Made by a program: the position numbers and the translations under genes | In this document: in pieces, positions 1 to 14,596 of the stretch | How positions within the stretch are numbered: the first letter of the stretch is position 1 | Layout of the letters: the number at the start of each line of letters is the position of its first letter | NCBI GenBank assembly: GCA_009746045.1 | Contig: RPFO01001451.1 | Span: forward strand, 1 to 63,253 | Direction: 5' to 3' | Source of the DNA: Mesostigma viride | Taxonomy: Eukaryota > Streptophyta > Mesostigmatophyceae > Mesostigmatales > Mesostigmataceae | DNA: 63,253 nucleotides | Notes under the pieces: generated by a model | The model's database searches: none | Told to the model about the DNA's origin: nothing | Seen by the model: only the letters and a program-made list of their open reading frames with translations

Positions 1-135
1 CCAACTGGTGGGTATGATATGTTTACAAAGGGCGTCCAGAAATTGATGTTTACCATCCCGGTCGGTTCTGTGTCAGTTGCTGGCACCCTCGTGGATAGAG
101 CCTTCACCCTGTCCCTGCCTCTGTATCTGCAATAG
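1..135 (+). CDS. C-terminal fragment of a modular surface/fibre-like protein
   Basis: Frame 1 is open from the window edge to a TAG at 133-135. The fragment has the same module ending (L-x-F-T-I-P-x-G, about eight residues, then a small hydrophobic turn) that recurs many times in the two ORFs immediately downstream, for example LTVTVPAGYFEVDG in the next gene. It is therefore the end of another member of this repeated-module family. The start lies outside the window. No enzyme motif is visible. A virion surface or fibre role is inferred only from the modular beta-rich composition. Confidence 0.6.
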   Translation, partial: PTGGYDMFTKGVQKLMFTIPVGSVSVAGTLVDRAFTLSLPLYLQ

Positions 136-169
136 TGACATTTAAAAATCTAAGCTTGGTAGTAACAAC

Positions 170-5100
<4,931 letters not shown>

Positions 5101-5118
5101 CCACGTCCAAAAAAAATG

Positions 5119-5136
5119 TCTAGAACTCTATATATA
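5119..5136 (+). promoter_or_regulatory. Late-type promoter of capsid gene 1 (TCTAGA + CTATATATA)
   Basis: TCTAGA (5119-5124) is followed three bases later by CTATATATA (5128-5136), 15 bases before the ATG. The same two-part arrangement stands before the second capsid gene at 6992-7010, preceded in both cases by a poly-A run. The sharing between the two capsid genes and the fixed spacing support a promoter. Activity itself is inferred. Confidence 0.6.
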
Positions 5137-5150
5137 CATCCCGATCCGAC

Positions 5151-6976
5151 ATGGGAAGTCACAGCATCATGGCCCTTCGCGCTAAGGGGACGCAAGACGT
5201 CTCGCTGATCGTCGATCCGGAGGTCACCTTCTTCAAGACCGTCTATCCGCGCCACACCAACTTTGCGATGGAAGATTCGGAGGTCACGCAATCCGCCGGC
5301 ATCGTGGATTATGGCCAATCTGTAGAGTTCAAGCTGCCCCGGTCGGGCGATCTCATCACAAAGGTCATGGCATACATTGAGATGTCCCCTTTCTTTGTGG
5401 CATCGTACGCGCCGTTTGCAAAAGACTTTGGCAGGATCCTGATCGACCACGTCGAGTTGGTGGTGGGCGGGTACTCCATCGAAAAGATCACGGGCGATTT
5501 CTTGCACGTCAACGACATCATGAGCAAGAAGGGGTACGAGAGCAGCGTGGACAACATGCCGGTGGCTCACGGTGGCAGCGTGAAGATTGACGAGCTGGGC
5601 AGGATTATCGAGTACGACCGCGCCGATCGGGCGCAGCACATTTACATCCCATTGGAGTTCACCTTCTGCAGGGACCCTGGCCTGGCTCTGCCCATCATTG
5701 CCCTCCAGTACCACGACGTAATTGTTAAGATCCAGTTCAACACGGCCGCGGACATCTTCACCAGGTACTGGCCCGGGTACACCCCCGACCAGACCGCCGC
5801 GCCTTCCGTGATCGAGCCAGCTGTCGATTACTCCGGTTCCAGCTACAACGAAAACAGCGAGCGAATCGCAAAGGCTCTTGAGATTTTCACATATCTTGAC
5901 ATGTACGTCGATGTAAATTTGATTACTTACAACGTTACGACCAAAACTTACTCCAAACCTGACAACGATGACTGGTCGGACGGCACGTATAAGAGGCGCC
6001 TCTCTCAAGAGGGATACACCTTCCCTAATTATGCTACTGGTGGTGTTGTACCAGCGGATGCCAACATTACCGAAAAGCAGATGTACGTCAGTGAGTGGCT
6101 AACGGAAACGCCATCTGGTGCCGTGGGAACTGCCAAAAAGAGGCTGGTCGGCTTCACCTTGAGATGGAGATCGGAACACGACATGATCTACACTATGAGC
6201 ATCGGCAAGGGGTCCCTGAATCCCAACCTCATCCCCGAAAGCGTCAACGCGCCCACACCGGCCAATGCGGGTGAATACCTTGCCCCCAGCGCAGAGGACA
6301 TTGCAGAGGCCGAGCCGCGCGGGAGGTGGATCAAGGAACCACCGAGTTTCGCGTGCAAGCTGCTGGTGCGCTACATCTACCTGGACGACTTCGAGCGCCG
6401 GCAGTTGCCCTCAACTCGCACGAGTACCTCATCACCGAGGTCCAGCGCTACCAGCAACACGTGAGCGGGGAAAACGAGGTGAGCATGGACCTCAAGTTCA
6501 ACCACCCGGTCAAGGAGCTCCTGTTCTGGTTCAAGCCCGCTGACCTATCATTCATCAACACCAAGTACCGTGCCGACGCCGACTTTTCTTACAACGGCTA
6601 TTGGAAGTTTTGGAATGACAACAGCTTGTTTGGTGACGGCCACCTGTTCACCACCGCCAACCTGTCGCTCAATTCCCAAAACATGTACGGCGAGGGGCGC
6701 GATCCTATCTATTTCTCCTACGTGCTACCCAGCGAGTTTCACACCCGTGTCGTGAAGGGCAGTCACGTGTACTCTATCCCCTTCGCACTCGAGCCCGAGT
6801 CGTGGAAGCCGTCCGGCTCTGTGAACATGTCCCGACTGGACAGTGTCAAGCTAAACCTCAAGGGACTCGGCAAGTCGCCCGGTGGCATCCCAGCAGGTAC
6901 GATCGATGTCTACGTCACATCTTTCAATGTGCTGAAGATTGCACAGGGCATGGGGGGCAAGCGGTTCGCTTCATAA
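5151..6976 (+). CDS. MCP: Major capsid protein 1 (double jelly-roll), with one frameshift
   Basis: Major capsid protein of Nucleocytoviricota, forming the trimeric capsomers of the icosahedral shell. The N-terminus has the family signature (EVTFFKTVYPRHTNF, then SGDLITK). The middle contains PIIALQYHDV and IYLDDFERRQ, and the C-terminus NMSRLDSVKLNL and GMGGKRFAS. The frame breaks at 6405-6410 (ttgccc); the second half continues as 6326-6976 in another frame. One missing base restores agreement with the second capsid gene (FERRQ then HEYLI). Corrected length is about 608 residues, longer than the neighbour because of a ~150-residue insertion around 5860-6330. The break is more likely a sequencing indel than a true pseudogene. 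Confidence 0.93.
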
Positions 6977-6991
6977 GCGCGAAAAAATAAA

Positions 6992-7010
6992 TCTAGAGTG
7001 CTATATATAT
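6992..7010 (+). promoter_or_regulatory. Late-type promoter of capsid gene 2 (TCTAGA + CTATATATA)
   Basis: TCTAGA at 6992-6997 and CTATATATAT from 7001, eight bases before the ATG at 7018. It is the same composite motif as before capsid gene 1. Confidence 0.6.
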
Positions 7011-7017
7011 CACCAAG

Positions 7018-8372
7018 ATGTCACACGCCGTTCTGTCTCTTCGCGCGAAGGGCCCCCAGGATGCCATGTTAACCGTGTCCCCCGAGGTCACCTTCTTTAA
7101 GAGCATGTATCCCCGCCACACCAACTTTGCGTTTGCCGACACCGAGGTTGTCCCTTCTAGCGGCATCCCGGGTTTGGCCGTATGGTGGAGTTCCAGCTGC
7201 CCAAGAGCGGCGATCTTATCACTAAGGCGTACGTCTACATCGAGCTGCCGGAACTGACGGAATGGAAGAGTACGGCCCCAGCCACTGGCAGGGGCTGGTG
7301 GAAGATTTTTGACCCGTTTTATGATGACATCGCGCGCATCCTTATCAAAAGGTGGAGTTTCGCATCGGTGGCTACACCATCGAGGAGATGACCGGCGAGT
7401 TTATGCACGTGTGGGACCAGCTGACGCGCGACCCCAGCACCAGCCACGTGGAGAACGCCCCCACGCGCCACGGTGGCGTGGTGAGGAAGTACGGCGGTGG
7501 CCAGACTGCTGTCTACCCGAGCTACATTTACATCCCCCTGCAGTTCTCGTTCTGCGTGGAGGAGGGCATGGCGCTCCCTATCATCGCACTGCAGTACCAC
7601 GACGCCCGCATCCGCATCCAAGTGGCTACCAAGGATGAAATTTTCACGCACATGGCGGGTGGGCCAAGTACCCGCCACCAGCCTCGCAGCTACCCCTACG
7701 CTGTGGAACTCTATCACTGCCACTGACACCACCTACCGAACGGACATGGTGAACCGTATGAAGGACATCAGCAAGATGCGGCTGGTCCTGCGCTACGTTT
7801 ATTTGGACGATTTTGAGAGGCGGCAATTCGCCACCAACGCGCACGAGTACCTCATCACAGCAACGCAGCAATACGATCACTTTGTTGAGAACACTGACCT
7901 GGAAACCATCACCCTGCCGTTCTCCCATCCCATCAAGGAGCTCATCTTCTTCTACAAGGCTGACAACCGCTTGACCGACCCGGCCACCTCAAAAGACCCC
8001 ACCCAGGCAGTTTGGAACTTTACCAACAAGAATAACCCGGATGGCCACCTGTTCACCACCGCTAACCTGACGCTCAACTCCCAGCAGGTGTTTGGGGAGG
8101 GGCGCGACCCTGTCTACTTTTCTTACCTGCTGCCCCTGCAGACCCACACGCGCATTCCCAGGGACAAGCACGTCTACGTCATCCCGTTCGGTCTTAAGCC
8201 AGAGGACTGGAAGCCCACCGGCACCATCAACTTCTCTCGTTTAGATACCGTCAAGCTGGTACTGAAGGGGATGAGCACCACTCTGCCCAAGGGGGTCATC
8301 ACGATCTACGCGCGGTCTTTCAACATTCTCAAGATCACCAATGGCATGGGTGGGCTGCGGTTCGCCTCGTAA
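7018..8372 (+). CDS. MCP: Major capsid protein 2 (double jelly-roll), several frameshifts
   Basis: Second, divergent capsid paralogue of about 451 residues, starting at ATG 7018. Signatures are EVTFFKSMYPRHTNF, SGDLITKAY, PIIALQYHDARI, YLDDFERRQFATNAHEYLI, NFSRLDTVKLVL and a C-terminal GMGGLRFAS. The gene is split over four frames. Breaks lie at 7173-7175 (ttt run), 7347-7350 (aaaa run) and two between about 7655 and 7705. Each is explained by a single-base length change, and in every case the next segment resumes exactly where the family alignment predicts. It lacks the central insertion of copy 1, so it may form the canonical capsomer while copy 1 is a variant or minor capsomer (inference). 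Confidence 0.9.
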
Positions 8373-8671
8373 ACCAAAGGGGTTTGATATGACAATCGCT
8401 CACGTGTGCAAGTGCACCGACTAGTGCATGCAGCGGCGTGGATAAGCTGGAATAAGCATCATCCAAATGCAGTAAAATGTTTTCAATAATTATATAAACC
8501 AAAAGAGTTTTTCATTCATAAACCAACTGTGTATCACATCATGACAACCCAATTGAAAGTAACAAGTGGCCTTTATTATCAATTAAATAAATAGTTAATA
8601 AAACAGTTGTAGTATAAACAACCTGTCTAGCATCACCCACTCAGATGCACGCCATAAACTAGCGACACACC
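8373..8671. other. AT-rich intergenic region between convergent genes
   Basis: No ORF. It lies between the convergent ends of capsid gene 2 and the minus-strand MYND gene and contains AT-rich stretches (tcaataattatataaacc and ttattatcaattaaataaa). It probably holds the 3' ends of both transcripts. I see no clear hairpin terminator. Confidence 0.5.
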
Positions 8672-9424
8672 TTAACCATAGACGTTCCTGAAGTTGCAGA
8701 AAGCGTGAAGCTTGCGCTCCAGCATGCGAGAGTGCTCATCCATGGACACCTGCTTGCATGCAATCACCACGCGGCAGGACACGCGGTGCTCAGTCCAGTC
8801 ATATCTTTGGCATTCCTTGCCGCAATAGCGGACAGAAAGGCACCCAGCACACACCCAGAGCTTTGTTTCCTGCCTGTCCCTCCTGCACATGGAACACCTC
8901 CTAGCCTGGATGTCCATAGCATAACTGACAGGGCCGTAGGTTATGCCAAACATGCTCTTTGCTTCGTCTGCAACCTCGTCTATCATCCGCATCTTGCCCC
9001 CCGAAATGCAAAAAGGGATGGGGGAGGCCGCCAGCCTGAAACGCTGGACGAACCTATCCTCTCGAAGGAGGCCTATCCATGAGACGAATGCTGATGGCCT
9101 AACGTAAGGGCACATCAGACACAGGAGCCATTCCCTCACGATTACAGACGGCTCATTGGCAATTAAAGTGAGCAAGATGTTGGCAGTTACATCTGATTCT
9201 TTGAAGCTATCCATCTTGTCCCCAAACTGGGCTTGGCAATTGTGAATAAAAGGCCCAATTACCTGCTGGATGGCAGGCATGACATTCAGGGGCTGGACCA
9301 GCAGGCAGTCGATTTTGAAGAGGTTCTCCATCCTCTCATCTGCCATTATATTGCTCTCACGCATTCCATATGGGTGTTCGACGCTGACCTCTATTTCAAA
9401 CGACTGCATCGTGTCGTCACCCAT
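8672..9424 (-). CDS. MYND-type zinc-finger protein
   Basis: About 250 residues with a C-terminal MYND zinc finger: C-x2-C ... C-x2-C ... YC-x3-C ... H-x3-C is visible in CSMC, CAGC, RYCGKEC and HRVSC. MYND fingers mediate protein-protein contacts, and many giant viruses carry stand-alone copies. The rest of the protein is not recognised. The longest open frame reaches 9487 but starts with GTG. The first ATG is at 9424 and is used here; natural-looking sequence upstream leaves the true start open. A second, unrelated MYND protein is encoded at 55613-56080. Confidence 0.75.
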   Translation of the reverse strand: MGDDTMQSFEIEVSVEHPYGMRESNIMADERMENLFKIDCLLVQPLNVMPAIQQVIGPFIHNCQAQFGDKMDSFKESDVTANILLTLIANEPSVIVREWLLCLMCPYVRPSAFVSWIGLLREDRFVQRFRLAASPIPFCISGGKMRMIDEVADEAKSMFGITYGPVSYAMDIQARRCSMCRRDRQETKLWVCAGCLSVRYCGKECQRYDWTEHRVSCRVVIACKQVSMDEHSRMLERKLHAFCNFRNVYG

Positions 9425-9710
9425 TTCCCACGCGCGTCCCCGTGTGGCTTTGTAGACTAGAATTTGTATACTACCCACGGCCTGCACGAATTCAACCCGA
9501 TTTCGGCAGCCTTTGTTGGCGATGGCTGAACAATAGCTGGTTGGTATGTCATAAAATCGCTTCTCCTGCGGCTACCTGATCATGGCGCCTCCTTTTTTGC
9601 GAAGTCGCCCTTCCTTCAATGTGAATTTTAGCCAATCACGGACGAGTGTCCATATTTTTAGACGCGCCCCTGGTCCTATAAACCCCTGGTCACTGTAGCT
9701 TGTGACAGAT

Positions 9711-10058
9711 TACGGACGAGTGTATATAAAAGCAGATACACCCCAGGTCACTCTAGATTCGTTCACTTTACGGACGGGTGTATATAAAAACATATACACC
9801 CCTGGTCACTCTAGGTTCGTTCACTTTACGGACGGGTGCATATAAAAACATATACACCCCTGGTCACTCTAGGTTCGTTCACTTTACGGACGGGTGCATA
9901 TAAAAACATATACACCCCTGGTCACTCTAGATTCGTTCACTTTACGGACGGGTGTATATAAAAACATATACACCCCTGGTCACTCTAGATTGGTTCACTT
10001 TACGGACGGGTGTATATAAAAACATATACACCTATACTGTAGCTCTCGACAGATTACG
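9711..10058. repeat. Six tandem 58-bp repeats, each with a TATA-containing inverted repeat
   Basis: Units begin at 9711, 9769, 9827, 9885, 9943 and 10001, exactly 58 bp apart and nearly identical. Degenerate flanking copies lie near 9638 and 10052. Most units contain gtgtatat-aaaaac-atatacac, an 8-bp perfect stem around a TATATAAAA box, followed by cccctggtcactctag and ttcactttacggacg. No coding potential. It lies between the MYND gene (minus) and the KilA-N gene (plus), so it could be a promoter/enhancer array, a replication origin or a protein-binding array. It is not a CRISPR because there are no unique spacers. Confidence 0.85.
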
Positions 10059-10860
10059 GGCGAGTGTCAGTAGCAAAAACATGCACACCTCATATACTAG
10101 ATCTGCAGTAAAGATTTGGTACTAATTAGTACTGCCAGACACGTGACTGTAATATATTTCCCACGTTGTAATATATATTTCCCACGATTCGCACTGAACA
10201 GGCAGTACCAGGTGGACTGACATTCGTACGAAAAAAAACTATGGGACAGCTGTCGTGTCTGCTGTTCAGTCCTTTTGGGTGGTTGTCCTGCAACTTGGAC
10301 TAGTTACCTTTTAAACGCCTGACTGGGCAAAGAAAAATCTTCTAGAGTGTTTGGCCGGAGCGGGAAGAATGCTTAACTTACCCTTGAGAAATCGGTCATC
10401 TTATCGTTTTTTTGGCGGGCGTGGGAAATAAACGGATCAGCCAAGTAGTCATTCTGATAGTTTTATTGGCGGGCGTGGGATCCTGCTGAAGTAAACAATA
10501 AATTCTTGCGGGCTGAACGGACTAAACGCAATCCAGTCCCTCGAATTCGTGTTTACGTGTCGTATATCTGCTGGATCCCACGTCATTTCCAGCGCATATG
10601 CGAGATCTTGGATCTTTTAGTGAGAATCAGGCCTTGCTGACTAGAGGTAGATATTATGAGCCCCTAGTTTTTCCACACGGACCCCGCCGTGACCTTGGGC
10701 ACTGTCGGCCGGCTAGGGCTTTGGAAGGACAAACACGGGCGGCTGCGAGCCAAAACCTTCCATTTACTGGTGGTACAGGTGCAAAGTGCGCACCAGCCTG
10801 CGCACCAGCCTGCAATCAACGATTTTTGCCTGGAGCCCACGCCCTTCCTGCCGATTGACC
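10059..10860. promoter_or_regulatory. Long intergenic region with repeated GGCGGGCGTGGGA motifs
   Basis: No convincing gene. It holds two copies of a TGTAATATAT-TTCCCACG motif (about 10148-10188) and two copies of TTGGCGGGCGTGGGA (about 10412 and 10467), each inside a T-rich context. The second motif resembles eukaryotic E2F-type sites (TTTSGCGC-like), a similarity by eye only. The region precedes the ATG of the KilA-N gene at 10861 and probably contains its promoter. Confidence 0.4.
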
Positions 10861-13800
10861 ATGGAGTCAAAACTTATTTCCTTTAAGGTTTCGTGCGACA
10901 GGACAGGAACTGTGTCGGATTATTGCGCTCTTATACCCGTCGATAATCCAGCTAAACTGCCCATGCTCGACTTGAGCAGGGCATATCATGATCTTGCATT
11001 GGACCCCAAGAAGCTATCAAAGCTGGGCCAGTCACTGTCCCTGTCCGTGGACAAGGGTAGGATTTCGTGCGGGTGCAAGCACCACGTTTTTGTAGACTTC
11101 CCATCTGCCCTGCAGCACCTGATGAAGAAGTCGGTGTTTCTTGCCGGTGCCGTCATCGAAGGGGGGGCGACGGCAGGCGTTTATTCGTTTTCGTCATCGT
11201 CGGGCGGTTCTGTCGCCACTCCCGCGTCTTCGGGCGCTCCCACACCCCACACGCCGTCTTCGGGCGCAGCCCCCTTCACACAAGCCTCTGTCGTCGACAC
11301 GCCCCAGCCGTCGGTGGCGACTGTTTATCCGTCGGTGTCGACCGCCCAGCCGTCGGCATTTGCTGCAGGCGACCGCGTCGACACGAGGTCGCAGGCTGAG
11401 AAGGAGTGCTTTGGGCTAATTTACCCCAGCGACCTTCCTCCCGAATACGAGCCTTACAAGCTGACCCATCGTTGTTTCCTGGTCCGTTTTGCAGAGACGG
11501 AAACCCCACGGATTGTCCCACAGGACAATCAAACCAGGTTGGTGAATTTCACCAAGATTTGCCCAGCTGGGGTCAATGTCTGCCAGTTTTTGGGTTCGGC
11601 TTCGTGCAAGGAGTTGCTAGACTCCTTGCCCCTCAACCAGGAGTCAGTCACGATCAAGACTGGCCCAAACTGCATGAGGGGCACGTACTTTCACGCTGAG
11701 GTGGCCCTGCTGCTGGCGTGCAGGTTGTTTCCCAAGCTGGCTGTGTTTGTCATCAGGATCAGTGCCGACCTGCTGATCAACGACCCCCATTCAGTGGCAG
11801 TGCTGGCACAGCGTCTGACACGCACTGCGGATGCGGTGGATGACGCGGTCTCCCGGGTGAGGGAGCAGCAGTGCAAGGCCCTGAGGGCAGAGGCGAACGA
11901 GGCGCGCGCGCTGTGCCGTCAGGTGAAGGGGGAGTTGGTGGCAAGTGGCGCGCAGGTGGCGGTGCTCACCCAGGATCTGGCGTCTGCCCAGGGTGCATTG
12001 GTGGCAAGTGGCGCGCAGGTGGCGGTGCTCACCCAGGATCTGGCATCTGCCCAGGGTGCATTGGTGGCGAGTGGCGCGCAGGTGGCGGTGCTCACCCAGG
12101 ATCTGGCATCTGCCCAGGGTGCATTGGTGGCAAGTGACTCGCAGGTGGCGGCGCTCACCCAGAAGCTGGCGGGGTCCGAGAAGCTCGTGGCGGATGCAAG
12201 GGATTGGGTGGCTGGAAACAAGCACGCCCTTGACAAGGGCGCGTCACTCCTCGAACTCGCTGAGAAGGAGGTGGTGGAATTGCGGAGGCAGCTGTCGGCT
12301 GCAAGGGAGGAGGCACGCCCCAGCGCGACCGCCAGCTTGACGGCAGCGGGGCCGTCCAGCTCAACGGGCATTCTGGCGTCTGTTGCCAGGCACACGCTGG
12401 AACTGGAGAGGGAGATTTTGCGGGAGAGGGCGCAGGCGGATAGGGAGAGGGCGCAGGCGGTGGCGGATGCGGAGGAGCGTACACTCGCGGTCCACAACAA
12501 GACCATTGAGGTGGAGACGGCGCGGATGAAGGCTGCTGATGCGGCGGCGGCGGCTGCAACAGCACAGGCGCGGCTGGTGGATGCGCGGGTGGAGGAGCTC
12601 AGGGAGACCCTTCGCGTGCAGCAGCTGGAGCATCAGAAGGCGACAGCAGTGGCCAGGGCGGAGGAGCAGCGTACCATCCAGCGGCAAGACGAGCAAGCCA
12701 ACCAGCTCGCGATTAGGGAGATGGAGGCCAGGGGCAGGCACGAGTGCTGCATGGCGAGGGCCCGGTTTTTCAGGGAGCAGTCGCAGCAGGGGGTGGGGGG
12801 GCAGGTGCAGCAGGGGGGGTCCGGTGTGGCAGCAGGTGCGTGTGTCCCGCCTGCTGTTGCTGCTGCCGCTCTTGGTGCTGCTTTGCGCGGAGGTGCTGGT
12901 TTTGCCTCTCTGGGTGCTGTTGCTGCTGCTGGTGCTGCAGGTGCTGGTGCTGCTGGTGCTGCTGCTGGTGCTGCAGGTGCTGGTGCTGCTGGTGCTGGTG
13001 CTGGTGCTGGTGCTGCAGGTGCTGGTGCTGGTGCTGGTGCTGCAGGTGCTGGTGCTGGTGCTGGTGCTGCAGGTGCTGGTGCTGCTGCAGGTGCTGGTGC
13101 TGGTGCTGGTGCTGCATGTGCTGGTGCTGCTTCTCGTGCCGCACGCCACGTAGGCCCTTGTGATGGCCATTGCGATTCCATGGCGCGCGCTGTCCCCACA
13201 CCCGCCGCTGCTACCGCTGCTGGTGCTGCCGCCACCTCGCGCCCTGTCGCCCCCTCCGCCACTGCTTGTGCTGGTGCCGCACGCCCTTCCGCTTCTGCCG
13301 CTGCTGCTGTCGCACGCTCTGCTGCCTTGCTTGCTGCTGGTGTTGCAGTTTCTGCTGCTAGTGCCACCGCGCGCGCTCCTCCTATTGCTGCTGCTGCTGC
13401 TGCTGCTATCGCGCGCTCCGTCGCCCCCTTCGCCTCTGTCGCCGGTGCCGGTGCTGGTGCTGGTGCTGGTGCTGGTGCTGGTGCTGGTGCTGGTGCTGGT
13501 GCTGGTGCAGCTCCTGTCGCGCCCGCCCTCACCACCGTCGCCACCGGTCCTCCCGCGTGGTCGGTCGCCGCTACCACCGTCTGCGACCCCCGGCGCTCGG
13601 GCACCGATACCCCTCCTCCCAACGGCGACGAGTATACTTTCTGCTCCAAGGCGATGGTTGATGAGGTCGTAGACATCGTCACGGTCACCCCTGTTTCTCC
13701 CCTGCCTGGACAGTCGATTCCCTCTGACAATGTGGTCGATGGCTTTGTGCCCACCGGGTTCGTTTTGGATGAGCGCGCGACCCAGCGCATGGGTCGTGAA

Positions 13801-14163
13801 CTCACTCACACGGAGAGGATCATATTCGAGACCGAGCTGCGGTCGCTGTACCTGCGCGCTGGCATCCCGTTCCCGGAACCAATGCGCCAGATGGAAGGAG
13901 GCCCCTCCCGATACATGTGCTACACGCACCACATGTATCTGTTTGACGAGGCGGTGTCCAGGATGCCGTGGATGTGGCATTCCGCCCCTGTCGCGGCTGC
14001 CCCTGCTGCCCCCGCGCCCCCTGCCGCCCCTGTCCCGTCTGCCCCTGTGGCATCTGTCGCTGCTACCCCTTCTGCCGCAGCGGGCTCTGCTGACGGCACG
14101 GAGGGCCGCGACGCGCCTGCTGCTCCTGAGCAGGGGAGGGAGAAGCGCGTCAAGCTGGAGTAG
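10861..14163 (+). CDS. KilA-N domain protein with coiled coil and Ala-Gly-rich tail
   Basis: 1,100 residues from ATG 10861. The frame extends further upstream only through a GTG in low-complexity sequence. Order: N-terminal ~100 residues with CGCKH; Ser/Pro/Ala linker; KilA-N-like domain at about residues 190-310 (RLVNFTKIC, then RGTYFHAEVALLLACRLFP, the typical G-T-x-x-H-x-x-x-A pattern); long coiled coil at ~340-650 including four 21-residue repeats; Ala-Gly-rich stretches at ~675-760 and ~865-885; a C-terminal domain of ~200 residues (TQRMGRELTHTERIIFETELRSLY). KilA-N domains bind DNA and are amplified in giant viruses. The size and tail are unusual. A DNA-binding or genome-organising role is inferred. 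Confidence 0.75.
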   Translation: MESKLISFKVSCDRTGTVSDYCALIPVDNPAKLPMLDLSRAYHDLALDPKKLSKLGQSLSLSVDKGRISCGCKHHVFVDFPSALQHLMKKSVFLAGAVIEGGATAGVYSFSSSSGGSVATPASSGAPTPHTPSSGAAPFTQASVVDTPQPSVATVYPSVSTAQPSAFAAGDRVDTRSQAEKECFGLIYPSDLPPEYEPYKLTHRCFLVRFAETETPRIVPQDNQTRLVNFTKICPAGVNVCQFLGSASCKELLDSLPLNQESVTIKTGPNCMRGTYFHAEVALLLACRLFPKLAVFVIRISADLLINDPHSVAVLAQRLTRTADAVDDAVSRVREQQCKALRAEANEARALCRQVKGELVASGAQVAVLTQDLASAQGALVASGAQVAVLTQDLASAQGALVASGAQVAVLTQDLASAQGALVASDSQVAALTQKLAGSEKLVADARDWVAGNKHALDKGASLLELAEKEVVELRRQLSAAREEARPSATASLTAAGPSSSTGILASVARHTLELEREILRERAQADRERAQAVADAEERTLAVHNKTIEVETARMKAADAAAAAATAQARLVDARVEELRETLRVQQLEHQKATAVARAEEQRTIQRQDEQANQLAIREMEARGRHECCMARARFFREQSQQGVGGQVQQGGSGVAAGACVPPAVAAAALGAALRGGAGFASLGAVAAAGAAGAGAAGAAAGAAGAGAAGAGAGAGAAGAGAGAGAAGAGAGAGAAGAGAAAGAGAGAGAACAGAASRAARHVGPCDGHCDSMARAVPTPAAATAAGAAATSRPVAPSATACAGAARPSASAAAAVARSAALLAAGVAVSAASATARAPPIAAAAAAAIARSVAPFASVAGAGAGAGAGAGAGAGAGAGAGAAPVAPALTTVATGPPAWSVAATTVCDPRRSGTDTPPPNGDEYTFCSKAMVDEVVDIVTVTPVSPLPGQSIPSDNVVDGFVPTGFVLDERATQRMGRELTHTERIIFETELRSLYLRAGIPFPEPMRQMEGGPSRYMCYTHHMYLFDEAVSRMPWMWHSAPVAAAPAAPAPPAAPVPSAPVASVAATPSAAAGSADGTEGRDAPAAPEQGREKRVKLE
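11938..12190 (+). repeat. Four 63-bp tandem repeats coding a 21-residue coiled-coil unit
   Basis: Near-identical units start 63 bp apart (11941, 12004, 12067, 12130) and encode ALVASGAQVAVLTQDLASAQ plus one Gly. The spacing is exactly 21 codons, close to three heptads, consistent with a lengthened coiled coil. The low divergence indicates recent expansion. Confidence 0.85.
12885..13130 (+). repeat. GCTGGT-type Ala-Gly microsatellite in the KilA-N gene
   Basis: Runs of gctggtgctgct and gctgcaggtgctggt hexamers code for an almost pure Ala/Gly segment. A second block of the same type lies at 13441-13510. The tract generates several long spurious ORFs on both strands. Confidence 0.85.
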
Positions 14164-14596
14164 CGAGCCTGCAAGTGACTTGTTGCGTTTTGAATGGTCG
14201 TTGCACCGGCCTTTGATTAGCAGTCCCCTGGATCAGCATTGACCTTTGTCTGTATTTTATTATGACACGCCAAGGGCCCATTTTGACGCGCCAGTTGTTC
14301 CAAAATAATAGAGGATTGCTCTCGTTTGCTGTTTCATGGCCCTTCTTTGCAAGGGCATTTTTGTGTTGATGGACAGTGCTAGCATTTGATGGGGCTGATC
14401 TGTTAATTGCTCCTTAATGGCCCTTATTCACGACACCAAGGGCATTTTTGTTTTGACGGCCAGTTGTTTGATTTTGTTCATCGCTACTTTGCATGGCCCT
14501 TATTCACGAGGGCATTTTAGGTTGATGGCCAGCTGAAACGCGTGCAAGACATTAGGTCTGTTTATTATCTGTACGGCTCAAGGCAGCCTTAATAAA
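14164..14596. other. Intergenic region with four hairpin repeats (GGCCCTT...AAGGGCATTTT)
   Basis: Between two convergent genes (KilA-N plus, ATPase minus). Four imperfect copies near 14268, 14338, 14428 and 14495 share (tggccctt)-loop-(aagggca)ttttt followed by t(g/t)ttgatggccag. Each could fold as a stem with a T-run, resembling terminators or 3'-end signals on the plus strand. No ORF. Confidence 0.55.

Noticed and set aside
9711-10058. Possible CRISPR array
   Set aside because: Units are contiguous 58-bp tandem copies without unique spacers, in a eukaryotic-virus context.
12361-13980. Long antisense ORFs opposite the KilA-N gene
   Set aside because: Ala/Gly hexamer repeats keep antisense frames open as Ser/Thr, Pro/Ala or Gln/His repeats; shadows of the real gene.
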